Positions 1-7,449 of a stretch of DNA of 64,000 nt are shown one piece after another. The notes under the pieces are model-generated. The model did not search any database. It was given only the letters and a program-made list of their open reading frames with translations, and was not told where the DNA came from. This DNA is from Candidatus Gastranaerophilales bacterium (lineage in GTDB: Bacteria > Cyanobacteriota > Vampirovibrionia > Gastranaerophilales > Gastranaerophilaceae): contig CALVAY010000001.1 of NCBI GenBank assembly GCA_944325665.1, forward strand, positions 1 to 64,000, written 5' to 3'. A program made the position numbers and the translations under genes. Positions within the stretch are counted from its first letter, which is position 1. The number at the start of each line of letters is the position of its first letter.

Positions 1-218
1 TGTCCTTTTGCAAATATTGCAGCTATTGGTACATTATATCTTTGCACCCCTATTGCCTGCATAAAAGCGTGTTTAAAGGCGTCTGCTTCGTTGTTCCAAC
101 TGGCATGATTCGGGTCCGGATTTGTTTCGTAACCGTAAATTTTTTGGTAATTTCCCGCTTCATCGTACATTTCTTGTTTAAAATTTGTAATAGGGTTAAG
201 TGACTTTTTGTTTGCCAT
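1..218 (-). CDS. Partial protein with NEADAFKHA motif (C-terminus outside window)
   Basis: Only the first 72 codons are present; the frame stays open to the window edge. The ATG complement is at 216-218, preceded by an AAGGAAAAAT ribosome site. The visible protein contains PNHASWNNEADAFKHAFMQA. An N-E-A-D-A-F-x-H-A segment recalls the DUF6973-type domain of phage, secreted and toxin-like proteins, whose consensus is roughly DAFRHA. It reads in the same direction as the prophage genes and probably belongs to them, separated by a plus-strand four-gene cassette. The family link is from memory of the motif; no function is proposed. Confidence 0.6.
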   Translation of the reverse strand, partial: MANKKSLNPITNFKQEMYDEAGNYQKIYGYETNPDPNHASWNNEADAFKHAFMQAIGVQRYNVPIAAIFAKG

Positions 219-241
219 ATTTTTCCTTTCTAAAAAAACTG

Positions 242-256
242 TGTTATACTTGCCCT
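242..256 (+). promoter_or_regulatory. Extended -10 promoter, leaderless start of the four-gene array
   Basis: TGTTATACT at 242-250 is a full extended -10 element. Six bases separate it from the ATG at 257, so transcription should start at or next to the A of the start codon. No Shine-Dalgarno sequence fits in between, and no clear -35 is seen, as is common with extended -10 promoters. Confidence 0.6.
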
Positions 257-703
257 ATGAAATTAATTGGTTTAACTAAACTTACAACTTCAAACCTCCT
301 TTCATTACTTGGATATCCTTGTATTTTGCTGTCGATTTATAACGAATTTATATTTGCCCCATTTGACTGGACAGACCTTGAAGGTTACAACTACGACAGG
401 GATATGCTGGGTTCTTTTTCAACAGTTACAAGCGTGTTTTGCTTTATGCTCGTCTGTTTTATCTGTGCCGCGTTTTTAATTCTCATTCTTATCGAGTACA
501 TTATTAGGATGATAAACAAAACAGAGTTTCAGCTGATTAATAAAATTCCTGATAAATTTAAACTTTTGTATAGAATTCTATTCTGGTTAGGACTCTTTTT
601 TGTTTCGCCTCTTGGTCACCTGAGTATGTTTTTCATACATTTGCTTCTTGAAAAATATTTCAACTACTCGGAACTATTTATAAGGCTGATAGACAAACTA
701 TGA
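257..703 (+). CDS. Tandem membrane paralog A (three predicted helices)
   Basis: First of four tandem paralogs, 148 residues. The start at 257 is chosen over the upstream ATG at 200 because it aligns with the starts of the other three copies and lies 6 nt after an extended -10. The N-terminus MKLIGLTKLTTSNLLSLLGY is nearly identical in all copies. Hydrophobic segments at about residues 12-33, 57-82 and 105-130 suggest three membrane helices, with a conserved cytosolic-looking NKTEFQLINKIPDK stretch between the last two. The stop overlaps the next start in ATGA. I recognise no family. An immunity, superinfection-exclusion or envelope role is possible but only inferred from its place inside a phage region. 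Confidence 0.75.
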   Translation: MKLIGLTKLTTSNLLSLLGYPCILLSIYNEFIFAPFDWTDLEGYNYDRDMLGSFSTVTSVFCFMLVCFICAAFLILILIEYIIRMINKTEFQLINKIPDKFKLLYRILFWLGLFFVSPLGHLSMFFIHLLLEKYFNYSELFIRLIDKL

Positions 704-1146
704 AATTAAACAACTTAACTAAACTTACAACTTCAAACCTCCTTTCGTTACTTGGCTATCCTTGTATTTTATTTTGCATAGGCGTAGAGTTTGTATTCTC
801 TCCGCTTGACTGGGCAGACCTTGAAGGCTATTGTAATGATAGGGATATGCTCGGTTATTTATCGGTTTTGGTAAGTGTACTTTACCTTAATTTTGTCTGT
901 CATCTCTGTGCAGTGTTTTTTGCTCTTATTCTTGGTGAATTTTTTATTAGAAAGAAGAACAAAACAGAGTTTCAGCTGATTAATAAAATTCCTGATAAAT
1001 ACAAACTTTTACATAAAATCCTATTCTGGCTCGGGCTTTTTTGCGTTTCGCCCCTTGGCTGGCTGGGTGTGGTTTTCTTGCACATGGTTCTTGAAGTATG
1101 TTTCAACTACTCGGAATTATTTTTAAGGCTGATAGACAAACTATGA
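700..1146 (+). CDS. Tandem membrane paralog B
   Basis: Second copy, 148 residues, starting in the ATGA that holds the stop of copy A, so its translation is probably coupled to copy A by termination-reinitiation. It shares MKLNNLTKLTTSNLLSLLGY, the DWADLEGY motif and the KNKTEFQLINKIPDKYK loop. Between copies the middle hydrophobic segment diverges most, while the first 20 codons and the loop are close to identical at DNA level. Function unknown. Confidence 0.75.
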   Translation: MKLNNLTKLTTSNLLSLLGYPCILFCIGVEFVFSPLDWADLEGYCNDRDMLGYLSVLVSVLYLNFVCHLCAVFFALILGEFFIRKKNKTEFQLINKIPDKYKLLHKILFWLGLFCVSPLGWLGVVFLHMVLEVCFNYSELFLRLIDKL

Positions 1147-1586
1147 AATTAATTAATTTAACTAAACTTACAACTTCTAACCTCCTTTCATTGCTTGGGT
1201 ATCCTTGCATGTTGTGCTGCATGTATCTTGCTTTTATATTTGCAGTAATTGACAGTGTTGATCCTGAATGGGGTATTCATCCTGAAATGACTGGGTATAA
1301 TACTTCTTGCTGGTTTGGTATTTATTTTTTATTTACCTGTTTTCTCTGTGCTGTGTTTTTTGCTCTCATTCTTATTGAATTTTTTATTAGAAAGAAAAAC
1401 AAAACAGAGTTTCAACTGGTTAATAAAATTCCTGATAAATATAAACTTTTACATAAAATCCTATTTTGGATAGGGCTCTTTTTTGTTTCGCCTTTTGGTA
1501 TGTTCGCAATCATTTTTGTTAGACTAAAAACTGATGAATATTTCAACTATTCCGAGATATTTTTAAGGTTAATAGATAAACTATGA
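1143..1586 (+). CDS. Tandem membrane paralog C (divergent exposed loop)
   Basis: Third copy, 147 residues. The ATG at 1143 (within ATGA) aligns with the other copies; an in-frame ATG at 1098 lies inside copy B and is rejected. It keeps the N-terminal block and the KNKTEFQLVNKIPDK loop but lacks the DWxDLEGYxxDRDMLG segment of A, B and D, carrying instead VIDSVDPEWGIHPEMTGYN. The stretch between helices 1 and 2 is therefore the variable region of this family. Function unknown. Confidence 0.75.
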   Translation: MKLINLTKLTTSNLLSLLGYPCMLCCMYLAFIFAVIDSVDPEWGIHPEMTGYNTSCWFGIYFLFTCFLCAVFFALILIEFFIRKKNKTEFQLVNKIPDKYKLLHKILFWIGLFFVSPFGMFAIIFVRLKTDEYFNYSEIFLRLIDKL

Positions 1587-2023
1587 AATTAATTAATTTA
1601 ACTAAACTTACAACTTCAAACCTCCTTTCGTTACTTGGATATCCTTGTATTTTGCTGTCGATTTATAACGAGTTTATATTTTCTCCGCTTGACTGGGCAG
1701 ATCTTGAAGGTTACCAATACGACAGGGATATGCTGGGTTTTGTTTCAAGCGCCACAAGTGCGCTGTACTTTATGCTGGCATGCTTTATCTGCGCTGTGTT
1801 TTTTGTTCTCATTCTTATTGAATTTTTTATTAGAAAGAAGAACAAAACAGAGTTTCAATTGGTTAATAAAATTCCTGATAAATTTAAACCCTTGTATAAA
1901 ATTTTGTTTTGGTTAGGACTCTTTTTTGTTTCACCTCTTGGTCCTTTGAGCATGTTTTTCTTGTACTTGTTTCTTGAGAAATATTTTAACTATTCCGAGC
2001 TATTTTTAAGGTTGGTAAATTAA
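1583..2023 (+). CDS. Tandem membrane paralog D (last copy)
   Basis: Fourth copy, 146 residues, again starting in an ATGA overlap. Its first 50 residues match copy A best (CILLSIYNEFIF, YDRDMLG), while its loop matches copies B and C (RKKNKTEFQLVNKIPDK), so the copies look like mosaics from recombination or gene conversion. It ends RLVN with TAA rather than the RLIDKL-TGA ending that provides the overlap, which fits it being the terminal gene. The phage gene at 2045-2287 follows on the opposite strand. Confidence 0.75.
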   Translation: MKLINLTKLTTSNLLSLLGYPCILLSIYNEFIFSPLDWADLEGYQYDRDMLGFVSSATSALYFMLACFICAVFFVLILIEFFIRKKNKTEFQLVNKIPDKFKPLYKILFWLGLFFVSPLGPLSMFFLYLFLEKYFNYSELFLRLVN

Positions 2024-2044
2024 TCTATAAATTCTCTATAACCT

Positions 2045-2287
2045 TTAATCTCCATGGGTTTGCAGAAAATAATCATAAATTTTGTCGATTTTTTCCTTTA
2101 TTTCACCCCACTGGTTTTTTAGTTCTTTAATGTAAATAATCGAAGCGAAACGCCCTTGACATTCGTTCAATATTTCTCTGTGCTTTTTCTCCAGCGCCTC
2201 AGGAGTTATAAAAATCCTTGTTTGTGCCGCAAAAAGAATAATTACTATTAAAATTGGTGCAAATTCAATGTAGTTGTCAATATTCAT
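2045..2287 (-). CDS. Small membrane-anchored coiled-coil protein (spanin- or holin-like candidate)
   Basis: This encodes 80 residues with an AAGGATAAAA ribosome site. One hydrophobic helix at about 8-24 (APILIVIILFAAQ) is followed by a charged, helix-prone region (EALEKKHREI, KNQWGEIKEKIDKIYDY). A single N-terminal anchor plus coiled coil matches the layout of phage inner-membrane spanins and some small phage membrane proteins. It lies 11 nt after the large terminase and is the last visible minus-strand gene of the morphogenesis run before the plus-strand array. The lysis assignment is inference from architecture only. Confidence 0.55.
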   Translation of the reverse strand: MNIDNYIEFAPILIVIILFAAQTRIFITPEALEKKHREILNECQGRFASIIYIKELKNQWGEIKEKIDKIYDYFLQTHGD

Positions 2288-2298
2288 TTTTATCCTTT

Positions 2299-3588
2299 CT
2301 ATATAATCGGGAAATAGTACTCTACAAGGTAGCTTGCCGCATCAAAAGGGTGCGAGAGGAATTTTAGCTCTTTGTTGTTTTTAATTGCCCAATATGTCGG
2401 AATATCAATATTAGAGCCGCCCTCTCGATATTTTAGATTGTTAAGGTTGTAGATTAATTTTTCGCATTTTGGGTCAATTAAAATCTTTCTCTGTCCGTCC
2501 ATTGACTTTATCATTGAGCAAAAGGCCGCAACCCTGTTTTTAATCGGCGGGTTGAACTGTCTAAGGTGAAATTCCACGTTTCTTTTCATCTTTTGTGCAA
2601 AAAAGTTTCTTATTAGCATATAATTTGTGTATTCGCTTACACAAGTCCTGTTATCGCCCGATGCATCGCCGTTTATGATGATTTTTCCCTTGTGGTGCGG
2701 GTATTTGCGCGCGAATTCTTCGCAAGTCTGGGTGGTTGTTGTGTTTTCAAGTACAATTTCGTCAAAGAAATAAACTTTATGATTATCAATGTGGGCTAAA
2801 ATCCAGCACATAGGATCAACGTTAAAGTCGCATGAAATGTGCAGGTCGCACCAGTCAATGTAGTTAACTTTTGCAATATTTTCTTCGCTAAAATTAGGCA
2901 CGACAAGCGGGCAATTATCTTCATCAAATTCCCCTAAAACATTCCTTTTGTAATAGTTTTCATCATATGCACTTTTGAGATTTTCGCAAAAATCCTTTGG
3001 CAGATAAATATTCTCGGTTGACGGTGCCATAACGAGCCTGTAGTTAGGCTTTTTTGTGTCATGAAAGTTTTTGTAAATCCAACCTCGTCTGCTTTGAGGG
3101 TTTGTGTGTCCAAAAATTCTATACTTAAAATTTTTCCAACTTTTTCTCTTTTTTTGCCTCATACGCCCTAAAAGCATTTTAAATGTTGCCTCGGGTATAT
3201 CTGACATTTCTTCAATTTCTGCAAAACCTAAATTAAGAGATTTTAGCTTATTTGGTTCGTCAAAGTGCCTGAAAAGTATATTTGAACCGTTTTTAAATAT
3301 TATTTTTTGCTGTGATTTAATAAAATTCCAGTCAGTGCCTTCTTGCAGTTTAAAGTGTTCAAAGTGTTCAAAATAGGCGTTAAGTGTTGTATCTCTTACA
3401 AGGGAGTAAGTTTGCGCCCCGCAAAGACCGTTAATTCCGGGGAATTTTAAACACAAAAGCGTCCCCAAAAGCGAGCCGGCCCAGGTTTTACCCGAGCCGA
3501 AACCGCCTTGATATACACAAACGTCTAACTCTTCATTATGTGGCACTTCCAAGAATTTTTTTTGAGTTCTAAGAAGTTTGTATTTCAT
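2299..3588 (-). CDS. Phage terminase large subunit
   Basis: This is the ATP-driven DNA-packaging motor and headful nuclease, about 429 residues. Walker A is GGFGSGKT near residues 28-35. A Walker B-like acidic strand is LNLGFAEIEEM. The C-terminal RNase H-fold nuclease shows the acidic motifs SCDFNVDPM and INGDASGDN. The ATG at 3588 has a GGAG site; the TTG at 3627 in the same frame lies deeper in the portal gene with no good site and was not chosen. It overlaps the portal stop by 20 nt, so the two are probably translationally coupled. The length and motifs fit terminases of P22/T7-type podoviruses. Confidence 0.9.
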   Translation of the reverse strand: MKYKLLRTQKKFLEVPHNEELDVCVYQGGFGSGKTWAGSLLGTLLCLKFPGINGLCGAQTYSLVRDTTLNAYFEHFEHFKLQEGTDWNFIKSQQKIIFKNGSNILFRHFDEPNKLKSLNLGFAEIEEMSDIPEATFKMLLGRMRQKKRKSWKNFKYRIFGHTNPQSRRGWIYKNFHDTKKPNYRLVMAPSTENIYLPKDFCENLKSAYDENYYKRNVLGEFDEDNCPLVVPNFSEENIAKVNYIDWCDLHISCDFNVDPMCWILAHIDNHKVYFFDEIVLENTTTTQTCEEFARKYPHHKGKIIINGDASGDNRTCVSEYTNYMLIRNFFAQKMKRNVEFHLRQFNPPIKNRVAAFCSMIKSMDGQRKILIDPKCEKLIYNLNNLKYREGGSNIDIPTYWAIKNNKELKFLSHPFDAASYLVEYYFPII

Positions 3589-5257
3589 TTCCTGTTTTCT
3601 CCTTTTGAGTGTTTTCGCTATTTTCAAGCAAAAATTTAGATGTGTTTTCTACTCCTAAATTAACAAGGGCATATTTAAAACACTCTTCCCAATTGATTTT
3701 GCTTGCAAGTTCGGGGATTTTAGAAAACTCGGAGATTGTTCTTTGAATTTCTTTTACTCTTGCATCCTTTAAAATAGTATTTTTTCTGTCGGAATATCGG
3801 TATATAAAGTTGCCTTCCCTTACATCCGGCGTTATTTCAATTGTTGTTGATTTGCCTTCAAACTGTGTGGAGATTTTTGAATTGCCAATCATAAAATTAG
3901 CGTTTGTTTGGGCGGTTTTTTCTAAAAGCGGTAAGATAATTTTCCTGTTAATTGAGTCAATTAAGCTGTTTAAACGTACATTTTGCCCGCCTGCGGTGTA
4001 GTTTAGCTCTGTTGCGGTTCTTTCGCCCGCACTTTGGATTTCACCCGCCATATTGTCAAAAATGCCTGTTGCACGCTCGATTTGACTTTTGAAAAACTTA
4101 ATGAAATCCCAGCCGCTAAGCATTTGGCTGAAATTCAACGGCTGCGGCATTTGCGGTAAAAGTGTCGGGTCATATTCAATTATTTTACCGGGTTTAACTT
4201 CAATTTTTCCTTGGAAAGCTCCTCTTGGTGCTAAAAATGGCGGATTTGACACAAGCTTATGCCCAAGAATTTGAGTTTGCATAATTTCATCAGTTGTGTT
4301 GAGTATGGAAAGTATTGGTGCAAGTGGGCTAAGCCCTCTTTTTGTTGTGGGGTCTTCAATGATATTTGCATAAATATATGGGCAGCTTACATAAGGATTA
4401 GGTTCGTTTTGTACTACTAAAAGCCTTCCTACAACTACAACAAGGCGGTTTTTTAAGATTTTCCCGCCCTCAAGTCTGATGTCGCCCCAGTACTTTAGCA
4501 CCTCAACAAGTCCGTCTGAAATTCCCGTCGTATCTTTGTCAAATTTTGAGCGCTCAAGTCTTTCTTTAAGCTCTTCTCTTTGTGCGTTTGAGATTGTAAA
4601 ATTCTCTTTATTCTCAAAAATTTCATTAATTTCCATCCAGCTTCTATGAATTTTAGGGCAAGAGTCCCACTTTGAGGCTCTTTGGTGGTCAAAAACAAAA
4701 TCGCATGGGTTAATAATTTTAAGGCATGCCCCTTCGTAAGTTTTTTCCTTTACTGTTTTAAAGCACTCCCAGAGCGGGTTTTGGATTTTTTCGTATAAGC
4801 TTGTTGCCACTCTTCTTGTGCGCCAGCGTGTTTCCCAGCCGACAAAAAGTGTTACTTCGCCTGTTTCAATAATGTTTTCAATAATTTGTTCAAGTTTATC
4901 CGAAAATTTCATTTTCTCAAGGGCATTGCATAAAAATATCTTGTGATTATTTGCCCTAATCGAGCTTGAATTATCACTTTCCGTAACGTCAAAAAGCCCT
5001 TCGCTGTGGGATGAAATTGCTTCTAAAAGATGCGCCTTAAGGGTCGTTGCCTGCTGCCATGCGTCGGGCAGATTTAGTCTTTGGTTGCCATACCCCTCAA
5101 AAGCGCTGCCGTATATTGCATTTCTTACATTTTGTATGTGGCTGATTTGTTTTTGCCTTTGCTCGTTTAATTTTTCGAATTTATCACAAATTTTATTTTT
5201 TATTTCATCAAGCTCAAGTTCGCTGAGTTTTTCGAATGTGTCATTTAATTTGTTCAT
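3569..5257 (-). CDS. Phage portal (head-tail connector) protein
   Basis: About 562 residues, matching podoviral portal proteins that form the dodecameric DNA gate at the capsid vertex. Supporting features are the size, position between small and large terminase genes, an N-terminal helical region (EKLNEQRQKQISHIQN), a central LPQMPQPLNFSQMLSGWDF region and the segment GIFDNMAGEIQSAGERTATE, typical of the portal wing/stem boundary where Thr-Ala-Thr-Glu precedes a long helix. The ATG at 5257 follows AGAAAGGCAAAT and is preferred over the in-frame start at 5305, which lies inside the preceding gene. No protease gene lies nearby. Confidence 0.85.
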   Translation of the reverse strand: MNKLNDTFEKLSELELDEIKNKICDKFEKLNEQRQKQISHIQNVRNAIYGSAFEGYGNQRLNLPDAWQQATTLKAHLLEAISSHSEGLFDVTESDNSSSIRANNHKIFLCNALEKMKFSDKLEQIIENIIETGEVTLFVGWETRWRTRRVATSLYEKIQNPLWECFKTVKEKTYEGACLKIINPCDFVFDHQRASKWDSCPKIHRSWMEINEIFENKENFTISNAQREELKERLERSKFDKDTTGISDGLVEVLKYWGDIRLEGGKILKNRLVVVVGRLLVVQNEPNPYVSCPYIYANIIEDPTTKRGLSPLAPILSILNTTDEIMQTQILGHKLVSNPPFLAPRGAFQGKIEVKPGKIIEYDPTLLPQMPQPLNFSQMLSGWDFIKFFKSQIERATGIFDNMAGEIQSAGERTATELNYTAGGQNVRLNSLIDSINRKIILPLLEKTAQTNANFMIGNSKISTQFEGKSTTIEITPDVREGNFIYRYSDRKNTILKDARVKEIQRTISEFSKIPELASKINWEECFKYALVNLGVENTSKFLLENSENTQKEKTGNEIQTS

Positions 5258-5267
5258 ATTTGCCTTT

Positions 5268-5681
5268 CTAAATTTTACTTGCATCAAGTCCTTCGATGTT
5301 TTCAAATACGGATTTTCTCTCTTTTAAATCTTCAAATTTTATATCTCCTAATTGCTTGCAAAGTCCGTCAAGCGCCCTTAGTGCAAGTTGCGGCTCTTTT
5401 ATTCCGTTTTCGTCTTCAAAAAAAGCGTATTCGATTATTTTTAAATATTTTTGGACAACAAAAGCCTTTGTGATTTCCAACTTTTCGACATTTTTTTTAA
5501 TAATTTCGTTTAATAATTTAATTTTTTTCGGCTCATCAAGCATTTTTGCAGCCAAAGATATTGACGCAGGAGTTTTATACCCTGCGGCTTTTGCGCTAAA
5601 TTCGGCATTGAGTGTGTTTGCGTAGTTAATCAGGAATTTTTTTTGTTTAATATTTATATTATCTTTATCCATTTTTAACAT
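5268..5681 (-). CDS. Phage terminase small subunit
   Basis: This encodes 137 residues. The N-terminus NIKQKKFLINYANTLNAEFS followed by AAGYKTPASISLAAKMLDEP is the usual start of Terminase_2-type small subunits, a helix-turn-helix that binds the pac/cos site. The C-terminal half is helical and would mediate oligomerisation. It lies 10 nt upstream of the chosen portal start. A second in-frame ATG at 5672 is a possible alternative start; neither has a strong ribosome site. Confidence 0.8.
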   Translation of the reverse strand: MLKMDKDNINIKQKKFLINYANTLNAEFSAKAAGYKTPASISLAAKMLDEPKKIKLLNEIIKKNVEKLEITKAFVVQKYLKIIEYAFFEDENGIKEPQLALRALDGLCKQLGDIKFEDLKERKSVFENIEGLDASKI

Positions 5682-5696
5682 TTCTTAATAAAGTCG

Positions 5697-5725
5697 TTGC
5701 TTTTTATGAATAATTTATGTACAAT
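5697..5725 (+). promoter_or_regulatory. Sigma70-type promoter of a candidate small RNA
   Basis: TTGCTT (5697-5702) and TACAAT (5720-5725) are separated by exactly 17 bp, with a TG just upstream of the -10. The promoter points plus, opposite to all surrounding phage genes, and is followed by a terminator within 60 bp. Confidence 0.5.
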
Positions 5726-5731
5726 AAGCAT

Positions 5732-5782
5732 GTTGTTAATGCTTCGGCTAGTATGCGAATGGGGTTTCGACCCCTTTTTTTT
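5732..5782 (+). ncRNA. Candidate phage small RNA, about 50 nt
   Basis: The predicted transcript runs from about 7 nt after the TACAAT -10 to the T-run ending at 5782. It ends in a strong hairpin (GGGGT-TTCG-ACCCC) followed by eight T. It sits in the 162-bp gap between the scaffold and small-terminase genes. The overlapping plus-strand reading frame there runs antisense into the scaffold gene and looks non-coding. The layout of promoter, short body and terminator is that of a small RNA; no known family is recognised and no target is proposed. Confidence 0.4.
5761..5782 (+). terminator. Rho-independent terminator
   Basis: A 5-bp GC-rich stem GGGGT/ACCCC closes on a TTCG tetraloop and is followed by eight T on the plus strand. 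Its direction fits the candidate small RNA, not the minus-strand phage operon. Confidence 0.65.
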
Positions 5783-5843
5783 ATCGCTTGAAACAATGAA
5801 AACACACTTTGGCAGTGTGAGCCGCCAAAGTGCGATTGTGGGG

Positions 5844-6455
5844 TTACTTATTTCTCAAAAAGTCCATGATTTGTGCGTCAATTGCCTCTTGGTTTTTTAG
5901 AAATTCTTCGGATGTCATTTTGCCTACACTTTGTGCATCAAAGTAGGGTTTGTTTTGAATACTTCCTTCAAAACCACTGTTAGCAGTGCCTTCCAGCTTA
6001 TTTAAAGTGTTTCGATTTTCTTGTTCAAGAAAATCAGCATACTTTTGATTTTTCGCACAAAAACGCTTAATTGCCTCTTGTTCCAGCTGTTTTGCCAACT
6101 GTGCAATTTTAATTAACTCCTCTAAGTCAAAATTAACATTTGAGTTTTTCAAGTAGTCTAAAAGCGTGTTTCTTTGTTCAAAAAATGTCGGGTCTTGAGT
6201 AGAAAATTCTTCAAAAACTGTCTTGGTCTGTACTTTTTCATTTGGTAAATTATTTACATTTTTAATGTTATAATTTCCCTCTTTTTGGGCATTATTATAG
6301 TACAAGGACTTAAGAAGAGTTTCTAAGGATTCTCTTGTTATTGGTGAATTTTTAGGTGATGTTTGTTGCCCGAGAGTTTTGCCGGTGAGCAATTTACGCA
6401 TAAGTTCACTATTTAGCGTACTTTGCATAAGTTCTTGATCCATATTACCTTTCAT
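5844..6455 (-). CDS. Phage capsid scaffolding protein candidate
   Basis: This encodes 203 residues, acidic and helix-rich. The C-terminus (GKMTSEEFLKNQEAIDAQIM, then a basic RNK tail) resembles the helix-turn-helix capsid-binding tail of podoviral scaffolding proteins, which often carry an M-T-x-E-E-F-x-x-N motif. Its place directly after the major capsid gene supports this. Start ATG at 6455 follows AAAGGAAGGG. The low-complexity N-terminal half (residues 1-60) has no recognisable domain. Scaffold proteins diverge fast, so the call rests mostly on position and tail. Confidence 0.6.
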   Translation of the reverse strand: MKGNMDQELMQSTLNSELMRKLLTGKTLGQQTSPKNSPITRESLETLLKSLYYNNAQKEGNYNIKNVNNLPNEKVQTKTVFEEFSTQDPTFFEQRNTLLDYLKNSNVNFDLEELIKIAQLAKQLEQEAIKRFCAKNQKYADFLEQENRNTLNKLEGTANSGFEGSIQNKPYFDAQSVGKMTSEEFLKNQEAIDAQIMDFLRNK

Positions 6456-6489
6456 CTTATCCCTTCCTTTAACCTAGTTTTACGTAAAC

Positions 6490-6511
6490 GTCCCTTCGGG
6501 GACTTTTTTTT
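6490..6511 (+). terminator. Plus-strand terminator-like hairpin
   Basis: GTCCC-TTCG-GGGAC is followed by eight T on the plus strand. Read on the minus strand, the direction of the flanking phage genes, it is a hairpin preceded by an A-run, which would not terminate but could block exonucleases. Confidence 0.5.
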
Positions 6512-6571
6512 GCGAGCGAAGCTCGAAAGCTGGTGCGACTGCACCGCTTGAGAGCAAGCGAGCTTATGCTT
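6512..6571. repeat. Cluster of short hairpins after the capsid gene
   Basis: Three tight inverted repeats follow one another: CGAGC-GAA-GCTCG (6513-6525), GGTGC-GACT-GCACC (6532-6545) and GCTTG-AGAG-CAAGC (6546-6559). With the GTCCC hairpin at 6490-6503, four stem-loops fill the gap between the capsid stop and the scaffold start. A role as a 3' stabiliser or processing site for capsid mRNA is inferred. Confidence 0.55.
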
Positions 6572-7426
6572 CTATATCTCGCATTTTAACACTGCAAGGG
6601 CTTTAGGGTTAACGGCTAATGCGCCAAATGTGTAAAGACCTCTTACAATAGTGTCAAATGACTGCTCTGCTCTTAATTGTTCAAATTTCTTTAACTGTGA
6701 AGCGTAAGTTATGCCGTCTGTCGTACCTGCCATAATAGTGTAGCTTCCATCACTTTCTAAACCTACGTTATTGCTTACAAATACGTCAAGACCCGCAATT
6801 CTTCCCACAGAACCTTCTCTTTTTGTTTTATCGGATTCGTTTGATGCGCCTGAGAACTGTTCGCAAAGCAATAATACTTCTTCAACATCAGGGTGAACTA
6901 CTACCCAGCCTTGTTTTTGAGAATTAATTGCGCCTGAGTTTTTAAGAGTTTTAGCAAGCATAACAAATTGTGAGTAAATGTTTTCGGGGGTAATATTAAT
7001 AGGTGTTTCGGCTTCACCTTCAACAATGTTTTCTTCTGCTGCTTTTGTGTTAAGTGAGAATATGTACTTGTCAATTCCTTCATCAATTGCCTTTTGGGCT
7101 TTTGTTAAAATTGTTTCCGTTAAAGGAACATTGCTTTGTGCTTGTGCGATGTCAGGAACACTAAAAGCAAAGTATAAGCTTTGGTCTAATTTTAATACAT
7201 CGCTTGTAAACTCTGCTCCTTGATAAGCAGGAAGTGTGCCTGTGTAAGCACCTGTTGTTACGGTGTTTGGCGTAGCGATTTTAATTTCTGATGTACCGTT
7301 GTCAGCTTCTGCTTGGTAATCTCTGTTTACACATTGAAGCATTGTACAGTTTTTGTCCAAACCTGCGTTAATTTTTTTACTCCAAGTGGTGACAATTAAG
7401 CTGTTGTAGTTTGTGTTTTGTGCCAT
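6572..7426 (-). CDS. Phage major capsid protein
   Basis: This encodes 284 residues, probably HK97-fold. Evidence: position between the scaffold and tail-adaptor side of the cluster; a strong ribosome site (AAAGGAAAAACC before ATG); an N-terminal segment NYNSLIVTTWSKKINAGLDK; and the motif KQGWVVVHPDVEEVLLL followed by VGRIAGLDVFVSNNV, which is characteristic of coat proteins of P22- or N4-like podoviruses (the V-x-P-x-V/E and G-x-I-x-G-x-x-V-x-x-S-N-x-V pattern). The C-terminal VNPKALAVLKCEI is also typical. It should be the most highly expressed gene here. Confidence 0.85.
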   Translation of the reverse strand: MAQNTNYNSLIVTTWSKKINAGLDKNCTMLQCVNRDYQAEADNGTSEIKIATPNTVTTGAYTGTLPAYQGAEFTSDVLKLDQSLYFAFSVPDIAQAQSNVPLTETILTKAQKAIDEGIDKYIFSLNTKAAEENIVEGEAETPINITPENIYSQFVMLAKTLKNSGAINSQKQGWVVVHPDVEEVLLLCEQFSGASNESDKTKREGSVGRIAGLDVFVSNNVGLESDGSYTIMAGTTDGITYASQLKKFEQLRAEQSFDTIVRGLYTFGALAVNPKALAVLKCEI

Positions 7427-7449
7427 GGTTTTTCCTTTCTTTTTTATCT

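Noticed and set aside
257-2023. CRISPR or simple tandem DNA repeat
   Set aside because: The period is about 440 bp and every unit is an intact, diverged coding frame, so it is a gene array.
5697-5900. Plus-strand 67-codon frame over the candidate small RNA
   Set aside because: It has no ribosome site, runs through the terminator hairpin and into the antisense of the scaffold gene.
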